Shown in pieces: positions 28,774-40,601 of a stretch of DNA of 64,000 bases. The notes under the pieces were generated by a model, which saw nothing but the letters and a program-made list of their open reading frames with translations, was not told where the DNA came from and did no database searches. Where the stretch lies: positions 1 through 64,000 of IMG/VR virus record IMGVR_UViG_3300045125_000172; one strand, written 5' to 3'. This DNA comes from a virus. How positions within the stretch are numbered: the stretch's first letter is position 1; each line of letters begins with the position of its first letter. Both the position numbers and the translations under genes were made by a program.

Positions 28774-29159
28774 TCATACTTTACCTTTCTGTAGGAAAAT
28801 TCCTGTTTGTCTAAAAATTGAAACTGTTGCGTCTATACTAGATGAAACTAGAATCATAAGTACTTTTTTCACATAGCTATGTATGATAGGTTCCAAAAGA
28901 TTAGGAACAAGAGGAATGTCTATTATAGAGAAAGTGGTATCATAAAAAGTATTTATATATTCTATAGCAATAGCTTTCTTATCTTTTCCTTCTAAATCTT
29001 TTGCTATGACTTCTATAATTTGTACTGTACTAGCTACAACTAATTGTAATGCTTTCCAAGCTTCACTTAGGGCTACGCTTTTAGATTTTTTAGCGACTGC
29101 TTTAGTTCGAGACTTGTTTTTTCTGCTTGTTCTAGCACTAGTTCTTTTACTGTCATCAT
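28774..29159 (-). CDS. Hypothetical membrane-associated protein
   Basis: About 128 residues from ATG at 29159, which has AAAGGAG 5-8 nt upstream. Starts MMTVKELVLEQAEKTSLELK, then needs one A at the run 29086-29091 to continue as SVALSEAWKALQLVVASTV. In the raw sequence it is fused in frame to the holin; I interpret this as an indel artefact. Hydrophobic stretch VLMILVSSSIDATVSIF near the end. Confidence 0.6.
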
Positions 29160-29430
29160 TATTCTCCTTTGATTCGGATGGCGTTACAGATACTAATTTT
29201 TCTGTTTCAACTATTTTTTTAACTTCATTACGACCTTTAATATATTTAGCTAATATCCATACTTGTCCACTAATAAGAATTATGCTTTCAACAGCATGGG
29301 ATACTACAGATATTAATTCTTCTTTTTGTTCATTTTCTTTTAATAGTCCTGTTAAATATAGTCCACTAAATATAAAGCTGACTAATGTGAACCAAAATTC
29401 GCTAGTTTTATACCCAGCTTTTATTGTCAT
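29081..29430 (-). CDS. Holin-like membrane protein
   Basis: About 116 residues. MTIKAGYKTSEFWFTLVSFI is the start pattern of phage holins that begin with K-GYKTxEFW, with two transmembrane helices (SEFWFTLVSFIFSGLYLTGL and SHAVESIILISGQVWILA), then a basic tail. Four-base overlap with the upstream gene. Expected to permeabilise the inner membrane at lysis. Confidence 0.7.
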
Positions 29431-29624
29431 GAAGCACTATCTCCAGAGTAGTAGCGAGGATCATCAAATCTAGCATCATATTTACTTTCAATATCAGCAA
29501 TTGTAGGAGAATTTTTAACATAAGTCTCTATTGTCGAATATTCGCCCGTGCGAGTACAAGACACTAGCGCTGTTCCGTTTTTTACTGATTCGCCACTAAC
29601 TGCTGCTTGAATATCATTGGCCAT
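29427..29624 (-). CDS. Small hypothetical virion-region protein
   Basis: 65 residues, starting MANDIQAAVSGESVKNGTAL. No domain recognised. AAGGAAT precedes the ATG. It lies between the tail fibre and the holin, so could be a fibre-associated protein. The 57 bases to the fibre stop hold no other gene. Confidence 0.5.
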   Translation of the reverse strand: MANDIQAAVSGESVKNGTALVSCTRTGEYSTIETYVKNSPTIADIESKYDARFDDPRYYSGDSAS

Positions 29625-29680
29625 ATTAGTATTCCTTTTTAATAAATATTAAAGATAGTATATATATACACCGAATTTAT

Positions 29681-31985
<2,305 letters not shown>

Positions 31986-31991
31986 ATTTTT

Positions 31992-32313
31992 TTAGTTTCT
32001 TTCTATTCTTTCCTCCAATGCTTCTAAAGTTTTTCCAAGAGTTGCTATTTGTACTTTCAGTTCATTTAGCACTTCTGTATTTCTTTGCAAAGCATTAGCG
32101 AAAGCGAGATTGTATCTCTTTATTACTATTTAGTCGTTCCATAATAAATTGTCTATCTTGTAAATATGGGCTTTTACTTTCTACCATCTCAATAACTTCT
32201 GCTTTGGTCGCCATATTTTTACCAATAGCAAACCAAAAACCTATAAGAGTTATGATAATTCCAATACAGGTTGTGGCTATGCTTTCCCAAAAATGAACAA
32301 TTGATTCTGACAT
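31992..32313 (-). CDS. Membrane-anchored coiled-coil protein
   Basis: About 106 residues with one T indel near 32108. N-terminal transmembrane segment TTCIGIIITLIGFWFAIGKN, then a long heptad-like helix (QIATLGKTLEALEERIERN). Layout resembles phage spanin or tail-associated coiled-coil anchors. It follows the terminator at 32333-32370 and precedes the fibre gene. Confidence 0.65.
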
Positions 32314-32332
32314 ATTATAACCCCTATTATAA

Positions 32333-32370
32333 AATAAGCCAACGACACATTATAGTATCATTGGCTTATT
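32333..32370 (-). terminator. Rho-independent terminator
   Basis: On the minus strand AATAAGCCAA … TTGGCTTATT pair over ten bases, then TTATAATA. It lies 26 bases past the stop of the virion protein gene at 32396, so it should end that transcript. The 18-base loop is long. Confidence 0.65.
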
Positions 32371-32395
32371 ATGTGTCGAATTGTAACTTAAACTA

Positions 32396-33163
32396 TCAGC
32401 CTGTTTTGCTCTTGTAATCCCTAGTTCTTTCAAGGTGGGCTCCACTGCTTAAAAATACCAATTGACCAGGAGCACTACGTGTTGGTGTTGCAGCAACGTC
32501 GTTACCTGGATTTTCTGTGGCTGTTGCTGGACCAACTACGGTAACATTACCGCTTGTGCTACCAGAAGTTCCGTGTGTTATTGTGAATGAATTAGCATCA
32601 ACAACAGTAACTTGGAAATTACCGTCTGTTGCGGCACCGCTTGTAAAATTAAGATAAACATAATCGTCATTTGCTAATCCATGATTTGGGGCAGTTACTG
32701 TTACAGTGGAGCTTGATCTTGAATATGTTCCATAAACTTCAAACTTACCGTAAAATGGATCCCAATAACCTTTTCTAAAAGCAGTTGCTCTTTTTACAAC
32801 CCTGTATGCTTCTCTTTTATGAATACTTCTGATCAGTCCTGGTTGATCAGCAGCACTACGAAGAACAGTATTGCTAACACCAGCTAATGATATTGTTACC
32901 TTTTTAGCTACTGGAGACTGATTATTATAGGCAAAAGTACCAGCACTAACAGCCTTGTCCGAGACATCATCGTTTAATACTGTTGAGGCAAAAACCTCTT
33001 TGTTATATCGTGAAACACCAACATTATCTAGTTTGGTACTTGATGTTCCAACCTTTGCTGCGGCACCGCCGTTACCGCCAGCACCACTACCTTTTACATT
33101 AGGAGGAACTGTACTATAATTTGTTCCATTAACTTTAGCAGCGTAGATTTGACTTAGTGGCAT
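32396..33163 (-). CDS. Virion structural protein with FCCH-like domain
   Basis: 255 residues, intact. Gly-rich start (GSGAGGNGGAAAK), then RKGYWDPFYGKFEVYGTYSR. Residues about 150-215 form a beta domain TVTVTAPNHGLANDDYVYL, DGNFQVTVVDANSFTITHG that matches the FCCH-type repeats seen in marine-phage virion proteins. Strong GGAG before ATG. Higher GC than neighbours. Abundant structural protein likely. Confidence 0.75.
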   Translation of the reverse strand: MPLSQIYAAKVNGTNYSTVPPNVKGSGAGGNGGAAAKVGTSSTKLDNVGVSRYNKEVFASTVLNDDVSDKAVSAGTFAYNNQSPVAKKVTISLAGVSNTVLRSAADQPGLIRSIHKREAYRVVKRATAFRKGYWDPFYGKFEVYGTYSRSSSTVTVTAPNHGLANDDYVYLNFTSGAATDGNFQVTVVDANSFTITHGTSGSTSGNVTVVGPATATENPGNDVAATPTRSAPGQLVFLSSGAHLERTRDYKSKTG

Positions 33164-33216
33164 TGTTATCTCTCCATATGGTTTGTGATAGACTAAATAA
33201 TCTATACCCCAAATTT

Positions 33217-33222
33217 ATTATA
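33217..33222 (-). promoter_or_regulatory. Possible late promoter (-10 only)
   Basis: Minus strand TATAAT in the context CTTATAATAAATT, 54 bases before the ATG of the virion gene at 33163, with no TTGACA 15-18 bases upstream. T4-type late promoters have only a TATAAATA -10 box, and the phage has its own sigma factor (35827-36398). Confidence 0.35.
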
Positions 33223-33298
33223 AGACAATAAAATTTACTATCTTGTTTTTAGCCATAAATATTGGTCATTTTTTTTAAGCTATTTATTGTATGACATT

Positions 33299-33903
33299 TT
33301 ACACCAAATACGCTGGATGTTTTTGTATAAGATCAATATGCGAATCATTCCATACGTTTCCATTCGATATTAGTTGTATTTTATCAACTTTTTACTAATT
33401 AGGCCACAAGCCAGGATATTATCTGATAAATTATCTAAAAGATAACCAGTAGATGGATAGATTGTTTTAATATCATGTCCTACTAATATCTGAGCAGCTT
33501 TATACATTAACTCTAATGTAAATACTCTATATTCTAGTATATATCTTAATTCAACTTTTTCAGTATCACAAAGTTCTTTAATTTTTGTTATATCTTCTCT
33601 AAATTTATCATATTTTCTATTGCAAAGAAAGTATGATGGACTAACTATTTCAATTATATCGCATCCGGATCTGATAGAGTTTTCAACAGAAAGGAGTCTG
33701 GATTTTTGATCCATTATTCCCAGTGGATAGTCTATAACCGTACCAAGCTTAATAGTTAGTGGCAGTAAGGACTTGGCTAATTTAGTATATGTTGGTAGAA
33801 CAGATACTGAGTTTGGTTTAAGATTTACAGCATCAGTAATAAAATTTTTTGCTTCTGTTTCATTACTTGCAATATCATAATGTGCATATTCTATATATTT
33901 CAT
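33299..33903 (-). CDS. deoC: DeoC-like deoxyribose-phosphate aldolase
   Basis: About 200 residues after one A indel near 33378. TIM-barrel motifs of DERA: VNLKPNSVSVLPTYTK, GTVIDYPLGIMDQKS, GCDIIEIVSPSYFLCNRKYD, ELRYILEYRVFT and DIKTIYPSTGYLL. The Schiff-base Lys (usual T/VKTSTGF) is IKTIYPSTGY. Would turn deoxyribose-5-phosphate into acetaldehyde and G3P. Adjacent to ClpP-like protease with overlapping ATG. Confidence 0.75.
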
Positions 33904-34603
33904 TATATTTTTTTTGCATAAGTTTTGAGATAGTCTATATTAGGAAATTTTTTAGTACCCAATATTCCGTCAGCAAAACCATATTCGACCGCTTGTTCAG
34001 CAGTTAGTATCCAATCTCTTTTTGTAGCCAACTGTGTAACAATATGTTTACGAGCCATCAATCTTTTCCAATTTTTTCTTTAGAAATCTTACTATTCATA
34101 CACCTATCTGTAAATATATCTATCATCTTTTCGCTTTCTTTCTCGCTCCATTGAATCATACTTAAGGCCGCTTTGTGTTCATTATCAACACTTATTGAGC
34201 CGTAATGTACCAAAAAATTTACATTAGGCATTAATATTCTTAAATTAGCACCCTGAAATAAAACAGTGCTGCTTGATTCAACTTTAGCATACGCAACAAT
34301 TATTGTTCTGGCTTTTGAACTTTTTAAAGCATCGTATATACCCAGACAATCTTGCCAATCGCCACCGGGCATATGCATATGAATTAGTATGGGTTCTAAA
34401 GATACAGAATTTAAATATCTTAAATTTTTTTCAAAGATCACTGCTGATCTATAGTCTACTCCAGGCTCATCTTCATCAGAAAAATACGAATGTAAATATA
34501 ATTCTCTATTATCAACATCAATATTATAATTATGAAGAGTATTTAGTTTGTATTCTGTATAGTTTTTCTCTTCTATGCTATTAGAGTTATTATTCTTGTT
34601 CAT
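33903..34603 (-). CDS. clpP: ClpP-like serine protease (S14)
   Basis: About 233 residues with one A indel near 34060. Ser in KVESSSTVLFQGA, His in VNFLVHYGSIS, Asp in TKRDWILTAEQAVEYGFADG, plus ILIHMHMPGGDW. The nucleophile motif is ESSSTVL rather than the classic SMGA. S14 proteases act as prohead proteases in some phages and as host-like ClpP in others; the neighbours here are virion genes, so prohead maturation is plausible. Confidence 0.85.
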
Positions 34604-35009
34604 GTTCTTTTATATTATTCTCTATATTTTTCATTACTTCTCTATCTTCAAAAACTTTACCTATACCAATTCTAAATCTATATCTTGTAAAAATGTCAAG
34701 AGTTTCTACCCCATCTGTTTTTTCTATAAGATTAACTATTTTTTTAGATAAATTGAAATTGGTGTGACCAATCCAAAAATTAAATATTTTACTACTAGCG
34801 GTATATTCATTGTACGGAATTAAACCCATAGGAGTTGCTATTACTCTGATTTGTTTTCCGTGTTCTTTTATAGGATTTGTTTGTGTTTTGTGATCTGTGT
34901 CTTCTTCGTCTTCATCAAAAAAATTATTTACTTCACTGTCTAGATCTATTTCATTTTCATCATAACCTAAAAATGGATCTCTCCATTTTTCCCATACAAT
35001 GTATTTCAT
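34590..35009 (-). CDS. Conserved phage hypothetical protein
   Basis: 139 residues from the ATG at 35009 (KYIVWEKWRDPFLGYDENEID). Acidic first half (FDEDEEDTDHK), then IRVIATPMGLIPYNEYTA and FNFWIGHTNFNL, a compact beta fold. No domain recognised. It overlaps the ClpP-like gene by 14 bp and may form part of the same late operon. Confidence 0.55.
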   Translation of the reverse strand: MKYIVWEKWRDPFLGYDENEIDLDSEVNNFFDEDEEDTDHKTQTNPIKEHGKQIRVIATPMGLIPYNEYTASSKIFNFWIGHTNFNLSKKIVNLIEKTDGVETLDIFTRYRFRIGIGKVFEDREVMKNIENNIKEHEQE

Positions 35010-35453
35010 GTTTTTCTTCCATAGCATATATTTTAAATGCTTTAGATGGTCTGATCAAGGGATCGGTGTTATAATTATTTATGCTTTTTTTGAGAGAAAG
35101 ATATTGTTTCAAAAAAAATACAATATTATCATAAAATAACAAATGTTTTTCGGAAATCTGTTTTTGTTCTTCAATATTATGTAATAATAAATCTGTCATA
35201 TATTTATTATTTTCACAAATAACAGATAAAAAATATGCTATTTTTTCACATTTCGATATGCTAGAACTATTACTCAGAATATCTTCTACGTCTGTATCTA
35301 TTTTACAAAATATTTGTTCTGTCTCTATATCGGCTGATATTTTTATATTTATATCTGATTTGATATCTGATATGTCTTGATCAGTATTTATTGCGGTTTT
35401 TTTATTACTTAAGGATAGTAAATAAGAAAAATTTTTTTAATTATAACATACAT
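34960..35453 (-). CDS. Conserved phage hypothetical protein
   Basis: About 164 residues after a one-base A run break near 35432 joins MYVIIKKNFSYLL to SNKKTAINTDQD. Helical, starts in the end of the next gene by 13 bp. No domain recognised. The C-terminus (KMERSIFRL) overlaps the next gene by 50 bp, so one boundary may be wrong. Confidence 0.45.
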
Positions 35454-35830
35454 ACTAATTTTCTTAATGTTTCATAATATCCAATATATGGTTTAATATC
35501 AATCCAATAACAATTATTCATTAATTTAGTATTGTCTGGAACATATATACCATAATATATCGCTGTTGTTGTACAATCAGCTTCCTCATCGTATATCAAT
35601 TCAATATTCAAAAGTTTGGGTTTTGACCAATTAAAATCTAGATTAACACACCTTTCAAATAGTAATTGAACTGTGCTTTCTAAATCCAAATTATGTTTTT
35701 TAGGATCTAGTGTTGAAATATCTATTTGTGGCAATAACAGTAAATCATTTTGATTAGAAATAATATTAATACTATCTTTAGTCAAATTGGCGGTATAGAT
35801 TATTGATATTATTGATGTTTTTGTTGTCAT
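35441..35830 (-). CDS. Conserved phage hypothetical protein
   Basis: 129 residues, intact. Mixed alpha/beta, VQLLFERCVNLDFNWSKP, TTTAIYYGIYVPDN and WIDIKPYIGYYETLRK. No domain recognised. It overlaps the sigma-factor stop by 4 bp, so it is in the sigma-factor transcript. Confidence 0.5.
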   Translation of the reverse strand: MTTKTSIISIIYTANLTKDSINIISNQNDLLLLPQIDISTLDPKKHNLDLESTVQLLFERCVNLDFNWSKPKLLNIELIYDEEADCTTTAIYYGIYVPDNTKLMNNCYWIDIKPYIGYYETLRKLVCML

Positions 35831-36398
35831 TGATTGATAGATTCTCTGATAGTATTTAGGGCTTTTTGTATATTTTGTCTAACAGCCTCTCTTGTAACAG
35901 AAAATTCTGTTCCTATTTCAGCCAATGTTTTATTATCGTAGTAATACATTATAAGTTGCTGTCTTTGTTTGTCAGATATGGGCGCGCTATCAATTAGATT
36001 CTTCATATCGTTTGTCAAAGTGTCTTTGGATTCTTGTTCTTCAATAATATCCGCTGGGTTTTGTGCTGTATTCTCAACATAATGAGTACTATAATAGTCA
36101 TTATATTTAGCTTGTTTTTTATTTTTTTGAATTTCGATGTAATATATGTTTTAATCGCCCATATAGCACACTGATTTCTGTATGAATACATGCTTTTGCC
36201 AAGACCAGTATTTTTTCCTTTTCTATTTCTATCCCAATTCCAATCCGCCATCATAATTGCGCTGGCGACTTCTGCTACTGTTTCGTCGTTGTTCAACATC
36301 TCCTTAGATAAGCCTGGATAAAATTTAGATGCAAATTTAGAGATAGTCTTTTTGGCTATGTTTGTATAGTTCTCTAGCGTATCAAATTCTGTAATCAT
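35827..36398 (-). CDS. Small sigma-70 family factor (late-type)
   Basis: About 190 residues across one A indel near 36120. Region 2-like: VASAIMMADWNWDRNRKG then SMYSYRNQCAIWAIKTYI (aromatic recognition helix, core binding). Region 4-like HTH at the C-terminus: DNKTLAEIGTEFSVTREAVR then IQKALNTIRE. Size and domain set resemble T4 gp55 with an added region 4. It probably directs host RNA polymerase to late promoters. Confidence 0.78.
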
Positions 36399-36442
36399 AT
36401 AATCCTCCTATTAATGTCCTAAAAATCTTTATCTAACTTTAT

Positions 36443-37324
36443 TTATTTTGTAAGTTTATTCCACTGATCAAAGTCTGGTCTGTCTTTATCTCCTGGCTTA
36501 GCTGGTTTGTAATTTTTTCCCATCTTTTGCTTTTTTTGACGAATATTTTCCCATAGACCCGGACGATTGTTTACCGCTGCTTCTGTATCGGTTTCGGACG
36601 GGACAAACATTACAAAATTGTGAATTGTGGTCATATAGTCTTCTGTTACCGCGATTTTACCTTGAAGCCAGCTTTCTGTCAAGTTTTCTTTTACGGATTG
36701 TTGTTCAAGAGCGTTCATTATGTTCTGAGCGTGTATCATTATTGATTTAATCGAGCCTACGCTCATTTCAAAAAAATCATTTTTGTATTCCATTAATTCT
36801 TGTTCTACTGATTCTTTCTCCATAGTCTCTACTTGTGTAAAATCTTGTCCTTTAGATTTTTTAATTTGCATAAGTTTTTGCTTTAACATTTCCAATTCAA
36901 GTTCTTTTTCTAATTTTTCAATTTCCATTTCTACTGGATCATTATCTTCTTCATTATCCTCTAATCCTTCATCTTCATACTCATAATCATCCATCATATC
37001 AGGAATTTCACAAGCCTTACCAGTTTTAACTCCTAGTTTGTCTTTTGTTGCTTGTGGTAAAGCAGCAATAAATTCTGGTCCTTTTCTTTTTGCCATATTA
37101 TATAGCTTTTTCAAAAATGCATCATAACTCATCTTGCCTTTCATTCTGCCAAAATTACTAATAGCATCTGGAATATCTTGTGGAGTAACAATTGGGAATG
37201 ATCGTGTTTCTGGAAACAAGAAATCACTATCTTTAAGTTCGCTACGTTTTTGTCCTTTGTATGTCTTTTGAGCGGCGTCTACCGCATTTTTAATTCCATT
37301 AAGAATATCATTGTATCGTGTCAT
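36443..37324 (-). CDS. DUF6582-like structural-module protein
   Basis: 293 residues, intact. N-terminus: DSDFLFPETRSFPIVTP then ISNFGRMKGKMSYDAFLKKL and ALPQATKDKLGV, a domain found in phage capsid/prohead protease regions. A long acidic coiled coil follows (VEMEIEKLEKELELEML), then TESWLQGKIAVTEDYMTTIH and a C-terminal GLWENIRQKKQK … KPAKPGDKDRPD, as in cyanophage virion proteins. Likely scaffold or capsid-associated. Confidence 0.72.
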   Translation of the reverse strand: MTRYNDILNGIKNAVDAAQKTYKGQKRSELKDSDFLFPETRSFPIVTPQDIPDAISNFGRMKGKMSYDAFLKKLYNMAKRKGPEFIAALPQATKDKLGVKTGKACEIPDMMDDYEYEDEGLEDNEEDNDPVEMEIEKLEKELELEMLKQKLMQIKKSKGQDFTQVETMEKESVEQELMEYKNDFFEMSVGSIKSIMIHAQNIMNALEQQSVKENLTESWLQGKIAVTEDYMTTIHNFVMFVPSETDTEAAVNNRPGLWENIRQKKQKMGKNYKPAKPGDKDRPDFDQWNKLTK

Positions 37325-37973
37325 TATAATACCTTTCTAATATCTTATTAAGTTTAGCGAACATGACATCTGCAAAAATTAATGAAGCCCTATTGTCGCT
37401 TGGATAGTGAACACCTTGCATAACTCTTGCTTGTGCAACTGTATATACTATATTTGTGAGCGATTTACTATCGATTTGTGGATAAATACTTTTTAGAATA
37501 TTAGCCACTAATTTACTATACACCGTATGCCCAGAAGGATATGATCCTGAGTGAGTTGTATCTGTTTTAATTATATCAATATTAATATTATATAATTTAG
37601 CCAATTGTGTTGGTCTTGGTCTGTTCCAATAATTTTTTGTATTTAATAAAACTGGCCTAACTATATCATAGAATATATCTATATATTTTTGAGGATAATT
37701 TAAATTATAGATTTTCATTAAGTTTAAAAATGGATCATCTAAATTTAGATCTATATTATAAATTAATTCAATATCTTGTTGTGTTCTATTTTTTGTTTCC
37801 TTAGAAATTAATTCCAATTCTTTGATAGTATCATTATCAGAATTACTAGGTGGCGGTTGAAGAATATTCTTCCAATTAAAATCTATTAAATATGATACTG
37901 GTTTTTCCAAATATATTGTATCGAATCCTAAACTATTAATTTTTTTATTAAATAATAATTGATTAAGATTCAT
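37308..37973 (-). CDS. PAP2-family phosphatase
   Basis: 221 residues, intact. The three PAP2 blocks are NYWNRPRPTQL (K-x6-RP type), GSYPSGHTVYS and QARVMQGVHYPSDNRAS (R-x5-H-x3-D). No obvious membrane segments, so this is the soluble acid phosphatase-like branch. Substrate unknown. It overlaps the preceding gene by 17 bp. Confidence 0.8.
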   Translation of the reverse strand: MNLNQLLFNKKINSLGFDTIYLEKPVSYLIDFNWKNILQPPPSNSDNDTIKELELISKETKNRTQQDIELIYNIDLNLDDPFLNLMKIYNLNYPQKYIDIFYDIVRPVLLNTKNYWNRPRPTQLAKLYNINIDIIKTDTTHSGSYPSGHTVYSKLVANILKSIYPQIDSKSLTNIVYTVAQARVMQGVHYPSDNRASLIFADVMFAKLNKILERYYNDTIQ

Positions 37974-37977
37974 TATA

Positions 37978-38942
37978 TTAATCTATTAATGGTCCACCGG
38001 TAATCCATGCGTCGCAGGTTCTATCTCCGGCGCATTTAAAATCAAATAATTCACAGTAGCCCAAATTAGCTTCCGAAACTATATCTTTAGCAATATCATC
38101 TTCTTTGATAGAAGTAGATGCTATTCCTTTTTCTATGCATTGTCTCATTTTTTCTTTAATAACAAAAGCAGCACAATTTTTACATCTCATAGTTTTTGCT
38201 TGTTCTATGGATGTTTTAAATAGATCAGCTTTTTTTGCCAAAACTCTGGATTTTCTAATTCTGGATTTGCTGGTCCGTAATTAGCCTTATCAACACAAAT
38301 TTTTCTATTGGCTAAATTAAGACTAATATCTTGAGTTGCCGGAGGGCAAACTATATTAGTTTGAATTTCTTCTAATAATTGTTCGGCTCGTGATTTGAAC
38401 ATTATACTTGTAAAGTTAAGAAGTTGTCTAGGCCCATTTGTTCTATTAGCTTTAAATAACTCTTCGTAAAGTGCTATACCATCTTCACTACCTTGTAGTA
38501 ATGGAATCATTATATTTGCTGTAATTTCATCTCCAGCAGCACGAGCAGCAACTATTGTTGCTCTTTCAACTTCTGATGCTTTACGAACAGAATCAAGATT
38601 ATATTGAATCAAAGCTATCATATCGTGTCTTGTCCAACTAGGAGGACTAACAGATAGTGGTTGATAATCTATATCAAAAATTCTAATCTTTTAATATTTT
38701 CAGCAGAGTGCTTGTGCTCCTGTTCCGCGTCTTCTTTAATCACTGCTGCTAATTTTTTATAGCCCCATCTTTCTAGATGTATAGCCTGTGCTGTTAATAC
38801 TGTGGTTTGTTGCCAGTGAATATTCAAAGACTGTTTGAGTAAATCTATTACTGCTTGTGAGCTATATCCTTCAACAGTTTGAGACTTTTGATTTAACTTC
38901 TTGTTGAACCAATAATTCTTTAATGCTCTTTTTATCGTTCAT
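37978..38942 (-). CDS. Ferritin-like four-helix protein fused to Cys-rich (HiPIP-like) domain
   Basis: About 320 residues over three to four frame breaks (near 38890, 38685, 38230). N-terminal domain: TVLTAQAIHLERWGYKKLA then EDAEQEHKHSAENIKRLEFF, a Bfr/ferritin-type helix pair with E-x2-E-x-H metal residues. The second pair (GSEDGIALYEELF) lacks the usual His, and the first Glu is replaced by Ser, so the metal site is partial. C-terminal domain: CKNCAAF, GYCELFDFKCAGDRTCDAW, ITGGPLID. The two domains are one ORF after correcting the A run at 38231. Possibly virion-associated. Confidence 0.65.
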
Positions 38943-38955
38943 CTTATACCTCTAT

Positions 38956-39492
38956 TTATAAAAGATCCGAAACATTTGGGTTAGACCAGAATTTGCAACT
39001 CCAATATCTTGCTTTCCATTTTGGGCCAGCATTATCGCAGTTGTGTCTGGCACGAAAATTTCTACGCCTATCTGGATCATCTCTTTTGATTTCCATATTA
39101 GGATCACCAAAGTTTACTTTTACCACATTACCTTTTTCATTTTTCACATAAACGCTAAATTTTTTAGGCCCATTTGGTGTCCTAAATGGTTTATTAAGTT
39201 TAACTTTTGATTTTTCGGCTGATATAACTTTTTCATTTTCATCATATATAGATGAACATTCTGTTTCCCATACAAATTCATTCCAATTGTCATCCCATTC
39301 ACAATTACTGGCTAATAATTGATCACAAACATCCTCTAATATGGAAGATTTGCTTTTCTTTTTTGTTTGACCTAAGCATATTGCTACTCTTTGCTGAGTA
39401 TTTGGAAAATCTTTTTTCATTGTTTCGTTGCTCATACAACGACCAACGAATTTTTGCTTGTCTTCGTTGGGTTTTGGTGATGGTATTGGCAT
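38956..39492 (-). CDS. Conserved phage virion protein
   Basis: 178 residues, intact. N-terminus MPIPSPKPNEDKQKFVGRCM then FPNTQQRVAICLGQ is a widespread phage start; the C-terminus GDPNMEIKRDDPDRRRNFR, ARHNCDNAGPKWKARYWS is also typical of large marine phages. No catalytic motif. Probably structural or packaging-associated. Borders the carbohydrate island. Confidence 0.75.
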   Translation of the reverse strand: MPIPSPKPNEDKQKFVGRCMSNETMKKDFPNTQQRVAICLGQTKKKSKSSILEDVCDQLLASNCEWDDNWNEFVWETECSSIYDENEKVISAEKSKVKLNKPFRTPNGPKKFSVYVKNEKGNVVKVNFGDPNMEIKRDDPDRRRNFRARHNCDNAGPKWKARYWSCKFWSNPNVSDLL

Positions 39493-39507
39493 ATAGTATC
39501 TCCTATA

Positions 39508-40601
39508 CTATGATATACACTGAATTAGCTGTTGTGCCGAATGTTGCCAAGAATATTTTTGACCAGTTTTTATCCCGTGTATATTAGTTCTAATGTTATT
39601 TTTATAAACATATCTCATATAATCTATAGTCTGATCTATTTGTTGTTGTCCTATTTTTGCCCAATTTCCATGTCCTAGAAACCATTTTCCATCAAAAGCT
39701 GTTTCTTTTTCTGTTATATCTATTAAGAATGAATTATTTTTATCACAAAATTCTGTATGAGCCGAATAATTAGTTGTAATTACCGGCTTGTTCATAGCCA
39801 TAACTTCTAATAGTTCCAGATTCCAGCCTTCTGCTCTGGACACAAATAATCCGCAGTCAGCTTTGGATATTAGATCAGCAACATCTTTTTGTGCTTTAAC
39901 TCTTGGAATGATTCTTATTTTTGATGCTAGTGGTCCCGATGAGTAGAAACTGTGCCACTGATCCATTTCTTGTTGACTAAAACACGTAGGATCTGACGAA
40001 CCCATCAACCATAGCTCTACATTATCTTCTGTACTAAATGCTTTATTAAACAAATCTAATAATAGATCATACCCTTTTCTAACTTCCCATTTACCTATCA
40101 TAATAAAAACATATGGGTCGTTTGATTGTTTAGTATTTTTATCTGATAGTTTATAATCAAAAATAGTATTATCTATTCCTAATGGTACAATATTGATTTT
40201 TTGTTTTATACCATTATCTTCCAGTATTTTTTTGCCCAATTCGAAGATACTATGAGTTCATCTGGAACTTTTAAATGTTTTTGTTCTATCTCATTAAATT
40301 TATCTAGCTCAAAAAAAGGAAAACCAAAATATCTTCCTGTTGCTACTCTGGTTTCCAAATCGAATTGATGCCATATTTTAACACATGAGTGCTTTTGGGT
40401 CATAATCATTATTAATCATGCTTCCTAAAAGATTATCATCGTCTTGTGTGTCCAGCGGGGGATATAACCATTTTGCATAGTTATTGGATGTATATGGATA
40501 TCACAACCCAAATTATGAGCTTGTTTTGCTATGTTCCAACCAACAACGCCATACCCTGTATATCCCATTGGACTCATAAGTATCATTTTGCTGTTATTCA
40601 T
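39508..40601 (-). CDS. GT4-family glycosyltransferase
   Basis: About 365 residues with frame breaks near 40455, 40395 and 40230. Starts [18 protein letters not shown] (G-loop), then [36 protein letters not shown] and a donor-site [20 protein letters not shown] with E-x7-E type residues. Retaining GT-B enzyme. It overlaps the GMP reductase end by 4 bp, linking it to the island. Confidence 0.8.
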
